Shown: piece by piece, positions 46,401 through 58,254 of the stretch
How positions within the stretch are numbered: the first letter of the stretch is position 1
Layout: the number at the start of each line of letters is the position of its first letter
Assembly (NCBI GenBank): GCA_029844215.1
Contig: CM056726.1
Span: 37,751,001 to 37,815,000, forward strand
Direction: 5' to 3'
Source: Przewalskia tangutica
Taxonomy: Eukaryota > Streptophyta > Magnoliopsida > Solanales > Solanaceae
DNA: 64,000 bases
The notes under the pieces: generated by a model
Databases searched by the model: none
What the model was told of the DNA's origin: nothing
What the model saw: the letters and a program-made list of their open reading frames with translations, nothing else
Made by a program: the position numbers and the translations under genes

Positions 46401-48261
46401 TACGGGGTGTAACAATAGTACTAGTAGCAAGACAAGCTCAACACTTAGCTAAATTTCAAGAAAATTTGAAGACCACAAGAGATAGCTCTCGGGTTCACCT
46501 TCACAAGAAAGAATTTTTTTTTTGTTTGTTGTCCATTAAGCTCCACACTTTAAACCAAGGTTCATGAGGATATTTCAAGGGTATCTCAATAGAAAAATCC
46601 CAGAAAAAGATAGTTTTCGTGTTAGTCGCAAGGTGAAAACCTAGTTGCTTTTCTAGGTTTTGTTTGGAAGATTGAAGGAAAGTTGTTTGTGTTGTTCTAA
46701 GGGTCTCAAGTGGCGGATTGAAGAGTCAAGAAGAGGCTCTAAGTTGCTAGGGAACGACTTCAGATTTGAAGTTGGACTAAAACTCGTTGAGGTAATAATC
46801 TTGTCTCTTAAAGTGTTACAAGATTATATATTGTTGTTAGCTTTACATGTTTGCTAGCATGAAGTATATGTGTTGAAGTTTTATAAGTATTATGGATTGT
46901 TGTAGCCTTAAATACAAAATGACATATAAGCCATTTGAAATTGAACTACAATTTGGTCGTTAATTAGAATCGTCGCATGTTACTTACTTGAAGATTATAG
47001 TAGTTATAATCGATTGCGACTTGATATCATGTTATGCTAACAACTTGGATTGAAAAGGAAATTGGATAAGAATTGGTGTTAGTGTATCTCAATGTTGCCG
47101 AATTGGCCTAGTAGTTTGTATTAGTTTGGTATCATTCGTGGGGCGGAATTTTACACGTCTAGTAGGCGTGTAATCCCCTATTGTTAATTACGTTGTTGGG
47201 CCTTAAATGTGGCGTGTTTGGTTATTGAATTCGGCCTTGAAAAAGGTGGCAAAGTATGTAGAAACAAAGGAGGTGCTGTCCGATTTTCCGTAGAATTTAG
47301 TGACTTTGTACTTATAATATTCTACGTTTGAAGTAAGACGTTAATAGACGTATTATGGTCATTATAGGTTTACATACTACGTACGGCGAATTGGACTTAG
47401 CAAGTGGATTAAACCGAAGAGGTATGTGGAACTTTCTTATCTCTTGAGCATGAATAAGTTGTAAATGTATAGTACGGTAGACGTACAAGATTTTGACAAT
47501 CTAGGTCCATTTGATATCCTTGGCTTATTTAAGAATGTCCAAGTTGGTTGAGTTAGGGAATTAACTCACTTGTTTAAATATTAAGGATATCTTGGTTTTC
47601 AAAAGTTAAGAGACTTTAAGTATGTTGAAAGTATTTTTGATACTTGTTTTGTTGGAAAGTTTAAGCCTCTTGGTTTTAAAGAAGAATGTAAGTTTCTAAG
47701 GTATAAAGCTAGTATGACGGCTTTATGGGAAGTTGGTTATAATAGCTTTATGGAAGGTTAAAAAGAGTGATTTACTCTAAGTAATTTAAGTATGATAAAT
47801 GACTTGAAATAATGAAAGGCAAATTGATTTAAAGGCATCAATTGCTTAAAGTTTTAAAAGAAAGAAGTCACTTGATTTAGAAGCCTATAATTGTATTTCT
47901 AAAAGGTATTGTGACTTGTCTTAAAAAGTAATTATGACTTGATACTATGGTTATTAGTATTTTGTAAGTTTTATATGAAAAATAGTCATTTTAAAAGAAT
48001 AGGAGTACGTAGTACTTTGGGTTAAATTCCCGGACTTTTATAATGACATGTTAGTGCCTTAAGTAAACTAAAAATGAGAGTGTACATGTATAAGACTAAT
48101 AAGAAGTTAGGGGATTTCTTAACTTGCTTATGTATGGTATGATAAGCCGGTAGTGCTTATGTTATGTGTGATAGCCGATTTGTGCTAGTGGTTTGTTATT
48201 CATTACAGGGTCATTCCCCGGGTTTGTGGCATTTGCATATTCCGTGGATTTGCTACCCACG

Positions 48262-48463
48262 ATGCGAGGAATACCTCATGCGAGTCCGTAAGGGCTTATG
48301 CGGGTGAAATAGTCCCATGCGGGCGGATACAGCCTATGCGAGGAATACCTTATGTGAGTCCGTAAGGGCTTATGCGGGTGAAATAGTCCCATGCGAGCGG
48401 ATACAACCTATGCGAGGAATACCTCATGCGGGTCCACACGACCTATGCGGGTGAAATAGTCCC
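48262..48463 (+). repeat. 74-base tandem repeat in F
   Basis: Units start at 48262, 48336 and 48410 with atgcgaggaatacc and contain gggtgaaatagtccca. The third is incomplete. Confidence 0.85.
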
Positions 48464-49041
48464 AGGAGTAGGATTGCTTAATGATACTGCGGGCGGGTGG
48501 TCCTGCTTTGATCGTGAGCTTCCTATTTTTATGTTGTAAGTATACTCTTGATTACTCTCATTGTTAGTAAGGCACAGTGTACTGTTAATTGAGTTATCAT
48601 ACTTGTCTCCAATTTTATTATAGACTTACGATTTCATTCTGATCTTTCGCCACATATTTGGTACATGTTATCGACCCTCGTGGGCTGCGTCACGCCGCGG
48701 TAGAGTATACAGTATGATCCTCACTTTTAGGATCACCGATTCACCGTTGAGAAGCTACATTACTCGGAGGCTTATCCCTGGTATGGTCGGTTGTTGTACA
48801 TTCGGGGTATGGCGGGCCCCGTCACGCTTGTTATTCTTAGAGGTCTGTAGTCACATTTGTGGATTGGGTTGTAAAGAAAAAAAATGTACTATTTTATTCG
48901 TATAGTTTACAGAAGGTGGCCTTATCGGCTAGCCTGTTGTTATTTTATGTTTAAGCATTTTATCAGTTGTGTATGTTCATTGCTATTCTCGATGTATACG
49001 AAAGGGTGCCCGTGTAGTAGGGCCATGTCCTGGTCGTGACA

Positions 49042-51685
49042 ATTTTCATTTCACAAGATTTTCATCTCTTCCAAAAGCTCTCTTCTCTTTGCCTTGATTT
49101 TGAAAATCCCCAAGATAATTTTAAGAACAAGAGTGATTATTATCCAAGATTAAGAGCCCTAACCTAGTCCTAAGCTAGTTTAACTCTCCAATAATCTCCA
49201 AATCCCACTTGGGCCGAAAGTTGGGTGTGAAACCCTAGGCTTGTTCATCGAATTTTTAGAGGTAAAACGTGAAGTGAAGTTGGTTATAAGCTTATAGGGG
49301 TTGCATATATATGATTGGAACTTGAAGAAGTGGATCGAAACGAAAACTGCGGGCCAAATACCTACAGACTGTTTTGGGCGATTTTTGGGCTAAAATTAAG
49401 GTAATGGTTCTTCTTATTTTAAAGTAATTGGATATTACTTATTGTTGATATGCATAGATGAGCTTGTGCTAAAAAGAATGAAGGATAAAAAGTATTTGGG
49501 CCATTTTTAATGGTGTTGGCCGAATTGGACATTTTGGGCTACAATCGATTCGTTGGTTATTGTTGTGGTTATTTACACTTGTCGTATGTTATAATGGATT
49601 AATATTGTTTTTTAATAAGTTGATATAACTTATATAGAAGTTTTGGAACTTGAATTGGAATAAAAAGGATTAAGGAAAGAGTAATCGGATTGTAGTTGTT
49701 TGACCGAGAAATGTATAAAATTGTTGGATATTGTTATGCAGTTTTAAGGGACTGTTTTGTGGTGTTAGGCTGCTGGAAAATCAGCCACCAATATGCATGT
49801 TTAAATGTGGTTATTGCTCCTAAGAGATTAAGGGTATAGAAAGGTGTTAAAAGGCTTCACATTTTACCCTTATTGTTGTTGGATATTGGACTGATTTTCT
49901 GGACTGTTTTATATACTGCTTTTATATCATTGTGGGGAAGAATTTTACACGTCAAGTTGGCGTGTAATCCCCTTTGGTTGTTGCTTTGATTGTGAACTGT
50001 TTATTTAAGTTAAGGGGCTGAATTTTGCACGTAAGGTATATGTGTGATCCCCTTTGGTTAACTGCTGGTTGTGCCCTTAATTGTGACTTGGTTGTTGTTG
50101 AATCTGGGCCTTAGAAAAGGTGGAAAAGTACGTAGAAACAAACGAAGTGCTGCCCAAATTCCCGTAGAATAAGAGGGCCATTATTTGGTATAAGTCTTAC
50201 ACTTGGAAGCTTGAAGTTGATAGAAGTGCTATTGTCATTTAGGTTGAAGTACTACGTGTGGCATATTCTACTTGGCATATGGAATAGCCGACAAGGTTGA
50301 AGTACATTGGGGCGTATTCTACTTGTCGTGTTGGTTATTCGTCAATGAGGTATGTGAACTTCTTCCTTCTATCGATATGATTGATTATTAGAATATACAT
50401 GACTTGTTTCTTGAAGTATACTTGCCTCATTATTAGAGTATTCATGTTATTGATTCTATGCTAAAGGCATGTCTAAATTATTCCTAAGTCCTTACCAAGT
50501 CTTATGAGAGATATTGGTAAGAGTGTTTAGTAAGCATTGGAGTCAAGTTGGTCTTGCTAAGTTACAACACTAATGAGACTTGATTTATTTGAAAGTCATG
50601 AGACTAGATTTATTTGAAAGTTATGAGACTTGATTTATTTGAAAGTCATGAGACTAGAATTATTTGAAAGTTATGAGACTTAGTTGAAAGTATATGAGAC
50701 TTTACTTGAAGGTTTATGAGACATTACTTGAAAGTATATGGGATTTGATTAGATGAAGTAAAAGAGACTTGATTTACATGAAGTATAAATGACTTGATTT
50801 TGGGAAAGAAGAAGTAACTTGATTTAAACGTATATGTTACTTGATTTGAAAAGAATAAGTTACTTGGGTTTTAAAGTGTAAGTAACTTGTTTTTAATAGT
50901 GAAAGTGCCTTGATGCTACAAGTGCTAGTATCTTGGGGTTTTATAAAGGAAACAATAGATGTACATAGTACTTTTGGGTTCAACTCCCTTATATGGCATG
51001 ATATGATTCTTTTTATAAGATTAGATGTACATAGTACTTTGGGTTCATTTCCCTAATGTAACATCACATGATAATGCCTTGGTTTTATTTAAAGGAAAGA
51101 GGTGATAGTGCCTTGGTTTGTTTAATAAGAAAGATGCGGTAGTGCTTTAGTTTCTAAAATGAAAGTTTGTTATAATGGCTTTATGGGAAGTTTGTTATAA
51201 CGGTTTTATGGAAAGTCAAGAGATGGTTTAAAATGTCATATGGTTGCATTGATACACCGAGTCCCATGGTGGGTCGGGACACGTTGCATGTACACACATG
51301 AGGATTATATGGATAATCATGATTACACCGAGTCCCCTAATGGGCCGGGACACGTTATAGGTCCATATGTGAGGAAGATGACCACACCGAGTCTCATAAT
51401 GTGCCGGAACATGTTATACGACTTATATGACTTTACACCGAAACCCAGAAAGGTCGGGACATGTTATACCTTATATGACTTCACACCGAGTCCCAGAATG
51501 GGCCGGAACATGTTATACCTTATACGACCTTACACCGAGTCCCAATATGGGTCAGGTGTTATATATTATGGCAGCCTTACCGGCTTTGCCTTGGTTTAGA
51601 AAAAAAATGAGTGTTATTGTGTTGTATGAGTAGAAGGGTGCCCAGGTAGGGCACCAGTCGTGGGACCGGGGTTCGGGGCGTGACA
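49042..51685 (+). repeat. LTR3 of the A array, 3' segment
   Basis: It resumes at ATTTT and ends GGCGTGACA. It has the donor-like motif at 50347, repeats at 50575-50890 and CCGAGTCCC units at 51250-51572. A 119-codon frame at 51240 is produced by these units. Confidence 0.93.
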
Positions 51686-52369
51686 GAGTGGTATTAGAGA
51701 AGTTAGTCCTCGGAATGTCTACAGATCGTGTATAGTAGAGTCTTGTTTATCGGTGTGTTGTGCACTACATCTATATACAGGAGGCTACAATACATTTAAG
51801 ATTGGTTTCTATTCTTTTACTCCAAGATCGTGCGATGGAGATATGATGTTAGGGCAGTCCCTCCCTAACGTATTATTGTGGTTGCAGCTATGAGAAAGCG
51901 ACAGTGGCCCAGCAAGGAAATATTTGGACTTACTATCCAGGTTGGTAAAATTATTGTAGAGTTGGTATAATGATAATGTATATCTATGCGGACATATTTA
52001 TTTGGGCCATATGTGTGTTGCCTAGAATGGTTATGGGTTATTTTGAGTTGGTTAAGATTTGATAATGGCTTAGAAGGTATGAAACAGTTTAATGAATCCA
52101 CATCAAGGTTATATATGTGCTAATTTGGAATATTTAGGAGGTGATGAGCTGCCTGAGAGGGTGATGAACACTTAAAAGATCATGTTTAATTGACTTATTG
52201 ACATACCATGTGGTTAGATTAAGATGTGTTGTATGCTTAAGTGAGATGCACGAATAATATTGGTATGGAGTAAATAGAGTTGTTGTGATTAAGACAACAA
52301 GATTTTGAGAAGCTACCTTACCCGTATACGAGGAGAGATAATATAAGTTTGAGACATGGAATGTTTGAG
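51686..52369 (+). mobile_element. A array internal region 3, first part
   Basis: It aligns with internal 1 and 2. The primer site reads TGGTATTAGAGAA (51689-51701). An acceptor-like CAG is at 51895-51897, followed by the 26-codon ORF. It is cut by H after TTGAG and continues at 58007. Confidence 0.9.
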
Positions 52370-55300
52370 TGTCACGACCCGACCTCGGGCCCGCGACTGG
52401 TGCCTTACCCCGGGCACCCTAGTGATACAACATCAGAGAAAATCAACAGAAATAAAAACTTAAACAGGAAACAAGATACATCATAAGAAAATAGGCCAAC
52501 CAAAACGGTCGCCTTCATGTATATATATATACCTGAACAATTAAATCCTTTTACAAACCCTGCCCATAACAGTACTACAGACCTCTAAGAATGTAACCAT
52601 AACTATGTCGGGACAGGGCCCCGCCATACCCCTGAATGTACATGTAACTACACTGACAGGGGACTATACCAAAGATGAGCCTCCGGAGAAACGGAGCTTC
52701 CCAAAACGCTGAACTGTGATCCTATGAGCGAGGATCAACAACTGGTGTACCTCTACCTGCGGCATGAACGCAGCCTCGCACGACTGCCTCGGCCGTGGAT
52801 CGTGCCTTACCCGCACCCAAGTAGTCATACATCGAGTAATCGGAATATAAAAACACAAGACATGAAACAATTGTAAATGAGACACGCTTTATCGAAAAAG
52901 TGGTCGCTTTCGGCATATATATATATAACCAAAATCTGGCAGTTACATCCCAACTGTACAATAGGACTACAGACCTCTAAGGAAGTAAACAACTATGGCG
53001 GGACAGGGCCCCGCCATACCCTGAATGTACAAAACTATGTACATCAACAGGGAGATCATACCCAAAAGTCGAGCCTCCGGAGAAGATGGAGCTCCTGACA
53101 CCAAAGAAAAGATCCTAAGACTGAGGATCCGCTACCTTCTTCCCTTTACCTGCGGCATGAACGCAGCCCCCCGAAGGAGGTCAGTACAACAGGTACAAAG
53201 TATGTGAAACTGTAAAGTACTTAAATGAAATCATATCATTTTAAAACCAGTTTTACAAATATGTACGAAACAAACAAGGTAAATCGCATAGTGCCACATC
53301 ACAAACAAGAGCAATAAGAGGTAAACTGTAACAGGTCTCTTTCTAGGCTGCGAATGATCGAAGCAAGGCCAATTGCCCATAGTATCATTAAGCATGCCTA
53401 ATCCTGGACTCCCGCAGTCCGCATAGGCCACTCACGTAGGCCCGCATGAGGTATTCCCCGCATCGAGGGTAGCTACTCCTCGACATCGTCCTGGACTCGT
53501 AGTCCGCATGGCCACATAGACCGCATGGCCATAAGGACCTCACACTAACCTGGAACTCTCGTAGCTCCGCATAGGCCCCCGGGACCCGCATGAGGTATTC
53601 TCGAATCATAGTCACACAGACTGCCTGAGCTATACCCCATATCGGAGGGCAGCTTAACCCCCGGTATCATGTCAAGAGGTGAGTGATATAATACTAACAT
53701 AACAACTTATCGCTAAACAACATAAGCACAATAAGAATAACCTCTTTACACAAACGTTTACAGGATACAACATACATATCATCACAATATATCTACTCAA
53801 CAAACCATCTTATTATACTTTCCAGAATCAATACAAGTCTTTCATAAACACATAAGTAAAATGTTCCTTTCATCTTTCTTAAGTCGTTATACCTAACTTC
53901 CCATAAAGCTAGTATAACTCTTAAGCTTTTTGTTTTAAAAACAATTATTCTTCTTCTTTCAAAAATGATTTATAATTCTTTTGAAAGACTTCAAGATTTT
54001 TATTATTCAGGCTTAAGTCAAAAGACATTGCCGTAAAACTACGTCCAGTTAACACACGTACGTCTACCGTACTATATATATTTTAAAATATCATGCTCAA
54101 GAGTATAGGGAGAATCACATACCTCCTCGACGAAATCCACCTGTCAAGTCGAGTATGTCGCGCGCAGAGAATCAACCTATAATAGTCAGGTACATCTATC
54201 AATGTCTAGACTACTCTGTAGACTATTCTAAGCAGAGGGTTCTTTATTCTACGGAAATTTGGGCAGCACTTCCCTACCCGTCAAGCTACACAAGTCTACT
54301 GTAAATACAGTTCAATTCTTCTTTATTATACTTCTGATGTGATTTCAGTTCAATACTCTTCTGTATTATCCTTCAGTGTAATTACAGTTCAATTCTCTTC
54401 TTTAATATCCTTCTATGTGTTTTATAATTATTTCTATACTTCTACGGTATGTATTCTCCAATTACAATAGAAGGATAAGATTATTTACCTCGATAAGCCC
54501 AATATTATCCAAGTTAAATGTCGATCCTAAGCAAGATTTAGCTCCTAATTTGTACGCTCCGATAGCTCTAAGAAACCCTTAGAAGTTTCTAACAACTTCT
54601 ACTTAATACTATAAGGGATTTGGGGCTAGGGTATTTAGGAATAGTAACTATACTTGGAAGACAACTTTTCTACCAAGGGAGGGGGGTAGGTTTCGGCTAG
54701 GACTCAAGGAAGGGGGGGAGAAGAGCTTGGACGAAAAGCTATAAGAGAGGGGAGGGATTTTTCAAGACTTGGAGAATTGATTTGTGGATGAAGAAAACCT
54801 TCAAGTTAGGGGGGTATTTATAGGCCAACCAATGGCCAAGATGAAGCCAAGTGGTAGGCAAGTGTAAGGTGGAGATTTAGGCATGTGTCCTTATCCATCT
54901 ACTACACAAATATCCTACCAACTCCTTGACCAAAAACTAAGCCACAAAATCGTCCAACCCTTGCCCAAGTTGTTGTCATATGAGGTGACAAGTGTCACCC
55001 TCCCGTTGGTCCAAAATATTTCGTCTCTCGGAAAAATCCGTAAAAATTATAAATGACATAGCTGTAATTTACCCTACGCAAGTTTTGAAAAACCATTCGT
55101 TTCGTGGGTTGTGCACAAATTTCGCCCAAAGTGCCTATCTTAAGGCTAAACTTTTGACGCACGCCTCACGCATATACTCTGGAAATACGGTATAACACCC
55201 AAGGAGGTCGATAACAGGTACCAAGTATGTGAAACTGAAAATACTGTAATGAAATCATATTTCATCATTTTATAAAACCATTTCGCAATAAGTAAACAGT

Positions 55301-58006
55301 TATGTCAAGTAAGGGGACACATATCCCCAGAATAATCACTCACACATAACTATGGGTCTCACGCCCATAATATCACTCATGCCCGTGGAACTCATTCCTC
55401 ACTGCCGGCAGTACATGATGTAAAACAACACCCATATGTGAACCTGAACACTAGATCCTGCCTGCGTCATCAAAACCGATCGGGCCAAGTAGAATAGCCA
55501 ACTACCAGTCCAAAAGCTAGTCATATCCCATCACGGGCAAGGTACGGAAGCCAACTACCAGTCCAAAAGCTAGCCACGAATCGCCGAGGCAAGTATCTTA
55601 AGCTAACGCATAATAGCCTAACGCCTCACAAGATATGGCCGAGGCAAGTATCTTAAGCTATCTACCGAGGCTACCGGCAGACACGAAAATGACCAGAACA
55701 AGTATCTAAAGTGTGCCTGAACCACACGTACAAATCAAGCCCGTGATCGCTCGTCACCGCGACAAGCTTCATGGATTAGCGGTCCATGGACTAACAACCT
55801 GAACCTCACAATGACCGCATGCCCCAGCATCTCACCTCGGAAGTCATGGCCATGAAACCATCCTACTGGACGCATGCTCGTGGACCATCCATCGTGGTCG
55901 ATGTCCAAAGGAAATCAATCCGATAGCCGCCCTCCCGCAGAGTCACGAGCATGCAAACAACCAGTCAATACTCAAAGTGGACGCATACTCGTGGACCACC
56001 CAACGTCAGTATGTCCAATCAATCAATCAGATAGCCGGCCCTCCAGAGAGTTACGGCAGCATATCAACAAAACACTTGCACATCAAAGACTATCACAACA
56101 AGCATAGGCAAGTTCAACATACATTCATTTTAATCAACAATCCGGGTTTCAAACCCAAAATACTACATACTTTCACTCTTTCAAAAAGACCTCTTTTTAC
56201 GTAAAACCCACACGATACTAATACTCATAGTATCAAACACGTTTTCTTTTTAAACCAAAATTACTTCACCTTCGTAAAAATCTTTACAAGACCTTTTAAA
56301 ATCAAGTACTCTATACTTTTTAAACCAAGTGCTTTTCTTTTAAAACAACCTCAAGTATACTTTTAAAACCCAAATAACTTACTCTTTTCAAAACAAGTAA
56401 CCTATACTTAAATCAAGTTACTTCTCCTTTTCCGAAATCAAGTCATTTATAAGTCAAGTCTCTTATCTTTCAAGGTCAAGTCTCTTAACTTTCAAAATCA
56501 AGTCGTTTAGCTTTCAAAATCAAATCTTTCTTTTATCTTCATAAAGTCGTTATAACTAACTTCCCATAAAGCTATTATAACACTTTATGTTTTAAACAAA
56601 CAAAATTCATTTCACACACGTACGTCTACCGTACTATATAGTTCACAACAATCATGCTCAAGAGTATAGGAAGAATCACATACCTCTTCGGCTTAATCCA
56701 CAAGCCAAGTCAAGTATGCCGCGCGTAGAAGACCCACCTAGAACAACCACAATATATCTATCAATCTCTAGTTCTCTTCGTAGCATAATCTAAGCAAACA
56801 GTTCCCTATTCTACGGAAAATTAGGCAGCACCTCCCCGCTAACACATAAATCTCTCCCTAACAAGGCCCGCTACAGACAACAACTCCTGTGGATTACACG
56901 CCTAACCTGACGTGTTCAATTCTGCTCACAATAATACTACACAAGTCATCTGTAAGTACGGTCAATGTAAATACAGTTCAAACCTTTATAATCATCCTTC
57001 CAAAATAATATACTCAAGTATAACTACTACAACATGTAATATCCAATTACAATAGGGGGACATAGATTATTACCTCGATAAGCCCAAAAATTATCCAAGT
57101 TTATAAGTCGATCCTGAGCAACGTTTAGCTCCAATTCCTTACGCTCCAACCCGCTCCAAGCAACCCTTAGAAGCTCCTAACCAACTCCTCTTCAAGATCT
57201 AACTCCAACAAGTGAAGAACACTAAGGCTCAACTATGGCAAGTTTCGGCCAAGGTGAAATTCTAAGGCTAGGGGTGTGAAATCTTTTCCAACTCTTGGTA
57301 CACAATCTTCCTAACACACTAAGGAAGAACACTAATAAGTTTAGGAATTTTTTGGACAACTTTAGGTCAAGGGAATGCTCAAAAAACGAGAGCACACACA
57401 AGAGAAAAGGGGAGGGAGTTTTGCCTTGGAAAAGCTAAGTGTGGGATGATGAAGTCTTCACTACAAGGGGGTATTTATAGAAGAACCAAGGGCCAAGATC
57501 AATGTAAGTGTATGGTCAAGATTGGGCCATGTGTGTGTGGGTCCCACCACACCACATGGCCAACGAAAATGCAAGACAAGTGGCTTGCCACTTGTTAGGT
57601 CATTTCGGCCAAGGGACAAGTGTCTAGCCACTTGTCCCACCATTTCGGCCAAGGTGCCACATGGGGGTGACACGTGTCGCCCCCCGACTCGTCCAAAATA
57701 TTTCGTCTTCCGAAAATATCCAAAATATCGAAAATCTCAAAAATAAAGCGGGCCCCACAAAACCGTAAATTTCTCCCGTGGGCCCCACTTGACCATTTCC
57801 GAAAATAAAATCTTATAATTCTAATATAATCCAAGAAGCCCAAATACCAAATCTGGGAATCCAATTCCCATTAACGAACCTTTTTCCTTCACAAAAACCG
57901 GAAACTTTTCCGTCGAAAAATCACATCTTTCTTTCTTTCCAAAATTTATGTCGTATTCTCGTACGTACGTCCTCACATACATACCCTGGAACTACGGGGT
58001 ATAACA
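52370..58006 (-). mobile_element. H: solo LTR, C/D family, split by I
   Basis: It starts TGTCACGACCCG, ends GGTATAACA, and has a TTGAG duplication (52365-52369 and 58007-58011). Without I it is about 3.2 kb (52370-52775 plus 55198-58006). There is no internal region. A reversed TATA box is at 57472, a G-box at 57671 and the donor-like motif near 56677-56690. Its last 400 bases match D and C closely. The stretch 55290-56120 is rich in 'cgtggacca' and 'tatcttaagct' repeats. Confidence 0.92.
52776..55197 (-). mobile_element. I: solo LTR, B family, inside H (2.4 kb)
   Basis: It begins TCGCACGACTGC, a damaged form of TGTCACGACTGC, and ends GGTATAACA. Its length fits the B LTR (2.45 kb). The host resumes within 'gcatgaacgcagcc...aaggaggtcgataac', as in E at 35873. 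A clean target duplication is not visible (CAGCC against CCCAA), possibly because it fell in a C run. A reversed TATA box is at 54815. Confidence 0.82.
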
Positions 58007-58254
58007 TTGAGAATCTTGGAATATTAGATAATCGTTGAGACCTTAGATAGGCAAGGCCTTCAAGAGTAAAGTATGTTATGTGTGATCGTGGTTAAAGTAC
58101 ATGGTATATGTGAAGTATATTAGAGGTGATGATTCCTTGGTTGAGTATAAACCACTTGTGATTGTTGTTGATGATTGTTGAGCCGATTGGAAATTTGTAT
58201 AGCTCGAGACCTTGGATGAACATTCGAGGACGAATGTTTCCAAGGGGGGAAGGA
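58007..58254 (+). mobile_element. A array internal region 3, second part
   Basis: It resumes at TTGAG. It holds the hairpin at 58219-58238 and the purine tract at 58242-58254. The two parts total 927 bases, the same as internal 2. Confidence 0.92.

Larger units (their letters stand above)
42437..46414 (-). mobile_element. G: antisense solo LTR of the F family (4.0 kb)
   Basis: It starts TGTCACGACCCGACC and ends GGGTGTAACA on the plus strand. On its own strand it aligns with F along most of its length, so F and G are the same family in opposite directions. The target duplication is unclear: the left flank has 'atagtatt' and the right flank 'atagtact'. It contains the donor-like motif at 45009-45021 and repeat blocks at 43209-43450 and 43460-43680. 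It is non-coding; frames in 43000-43900 are repeat-derived. Confidence 0.87.
42090..49041 (+). mobile_element. F: solo LTR split by antisense solo LTR G
   Basis: The ends are TGTTACACCCCGG and TCGTGACA, with an ATTTT duplication (42085-42089 and 49042-49046). Without G it is about 2.97 kb (42090-42436 plus 46415-49041). There is no primer site, purine tract or coding sequence. A G-box is at 42229 and the donor-like motif GAGGTATGTGGAAC at 47419. A 74-base repeat with core atgcgaggaatacct occurs nearly three times at 48262-48463. Confidence 0.9.

Noticed and set aside
42429..46420. A five-base target duplication for G (candidates ATAGT or TAGTA).
   Set aside because: The left candidate does not abut the LTR edge, so I do not call it.
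51240..51599. A 119-codon plus-strand frame, with shorter versions at 32828 and 40325.
   Set aside because: It is made of the CCGAGTCCC tandem units in the A LTR and differs in length between copies.
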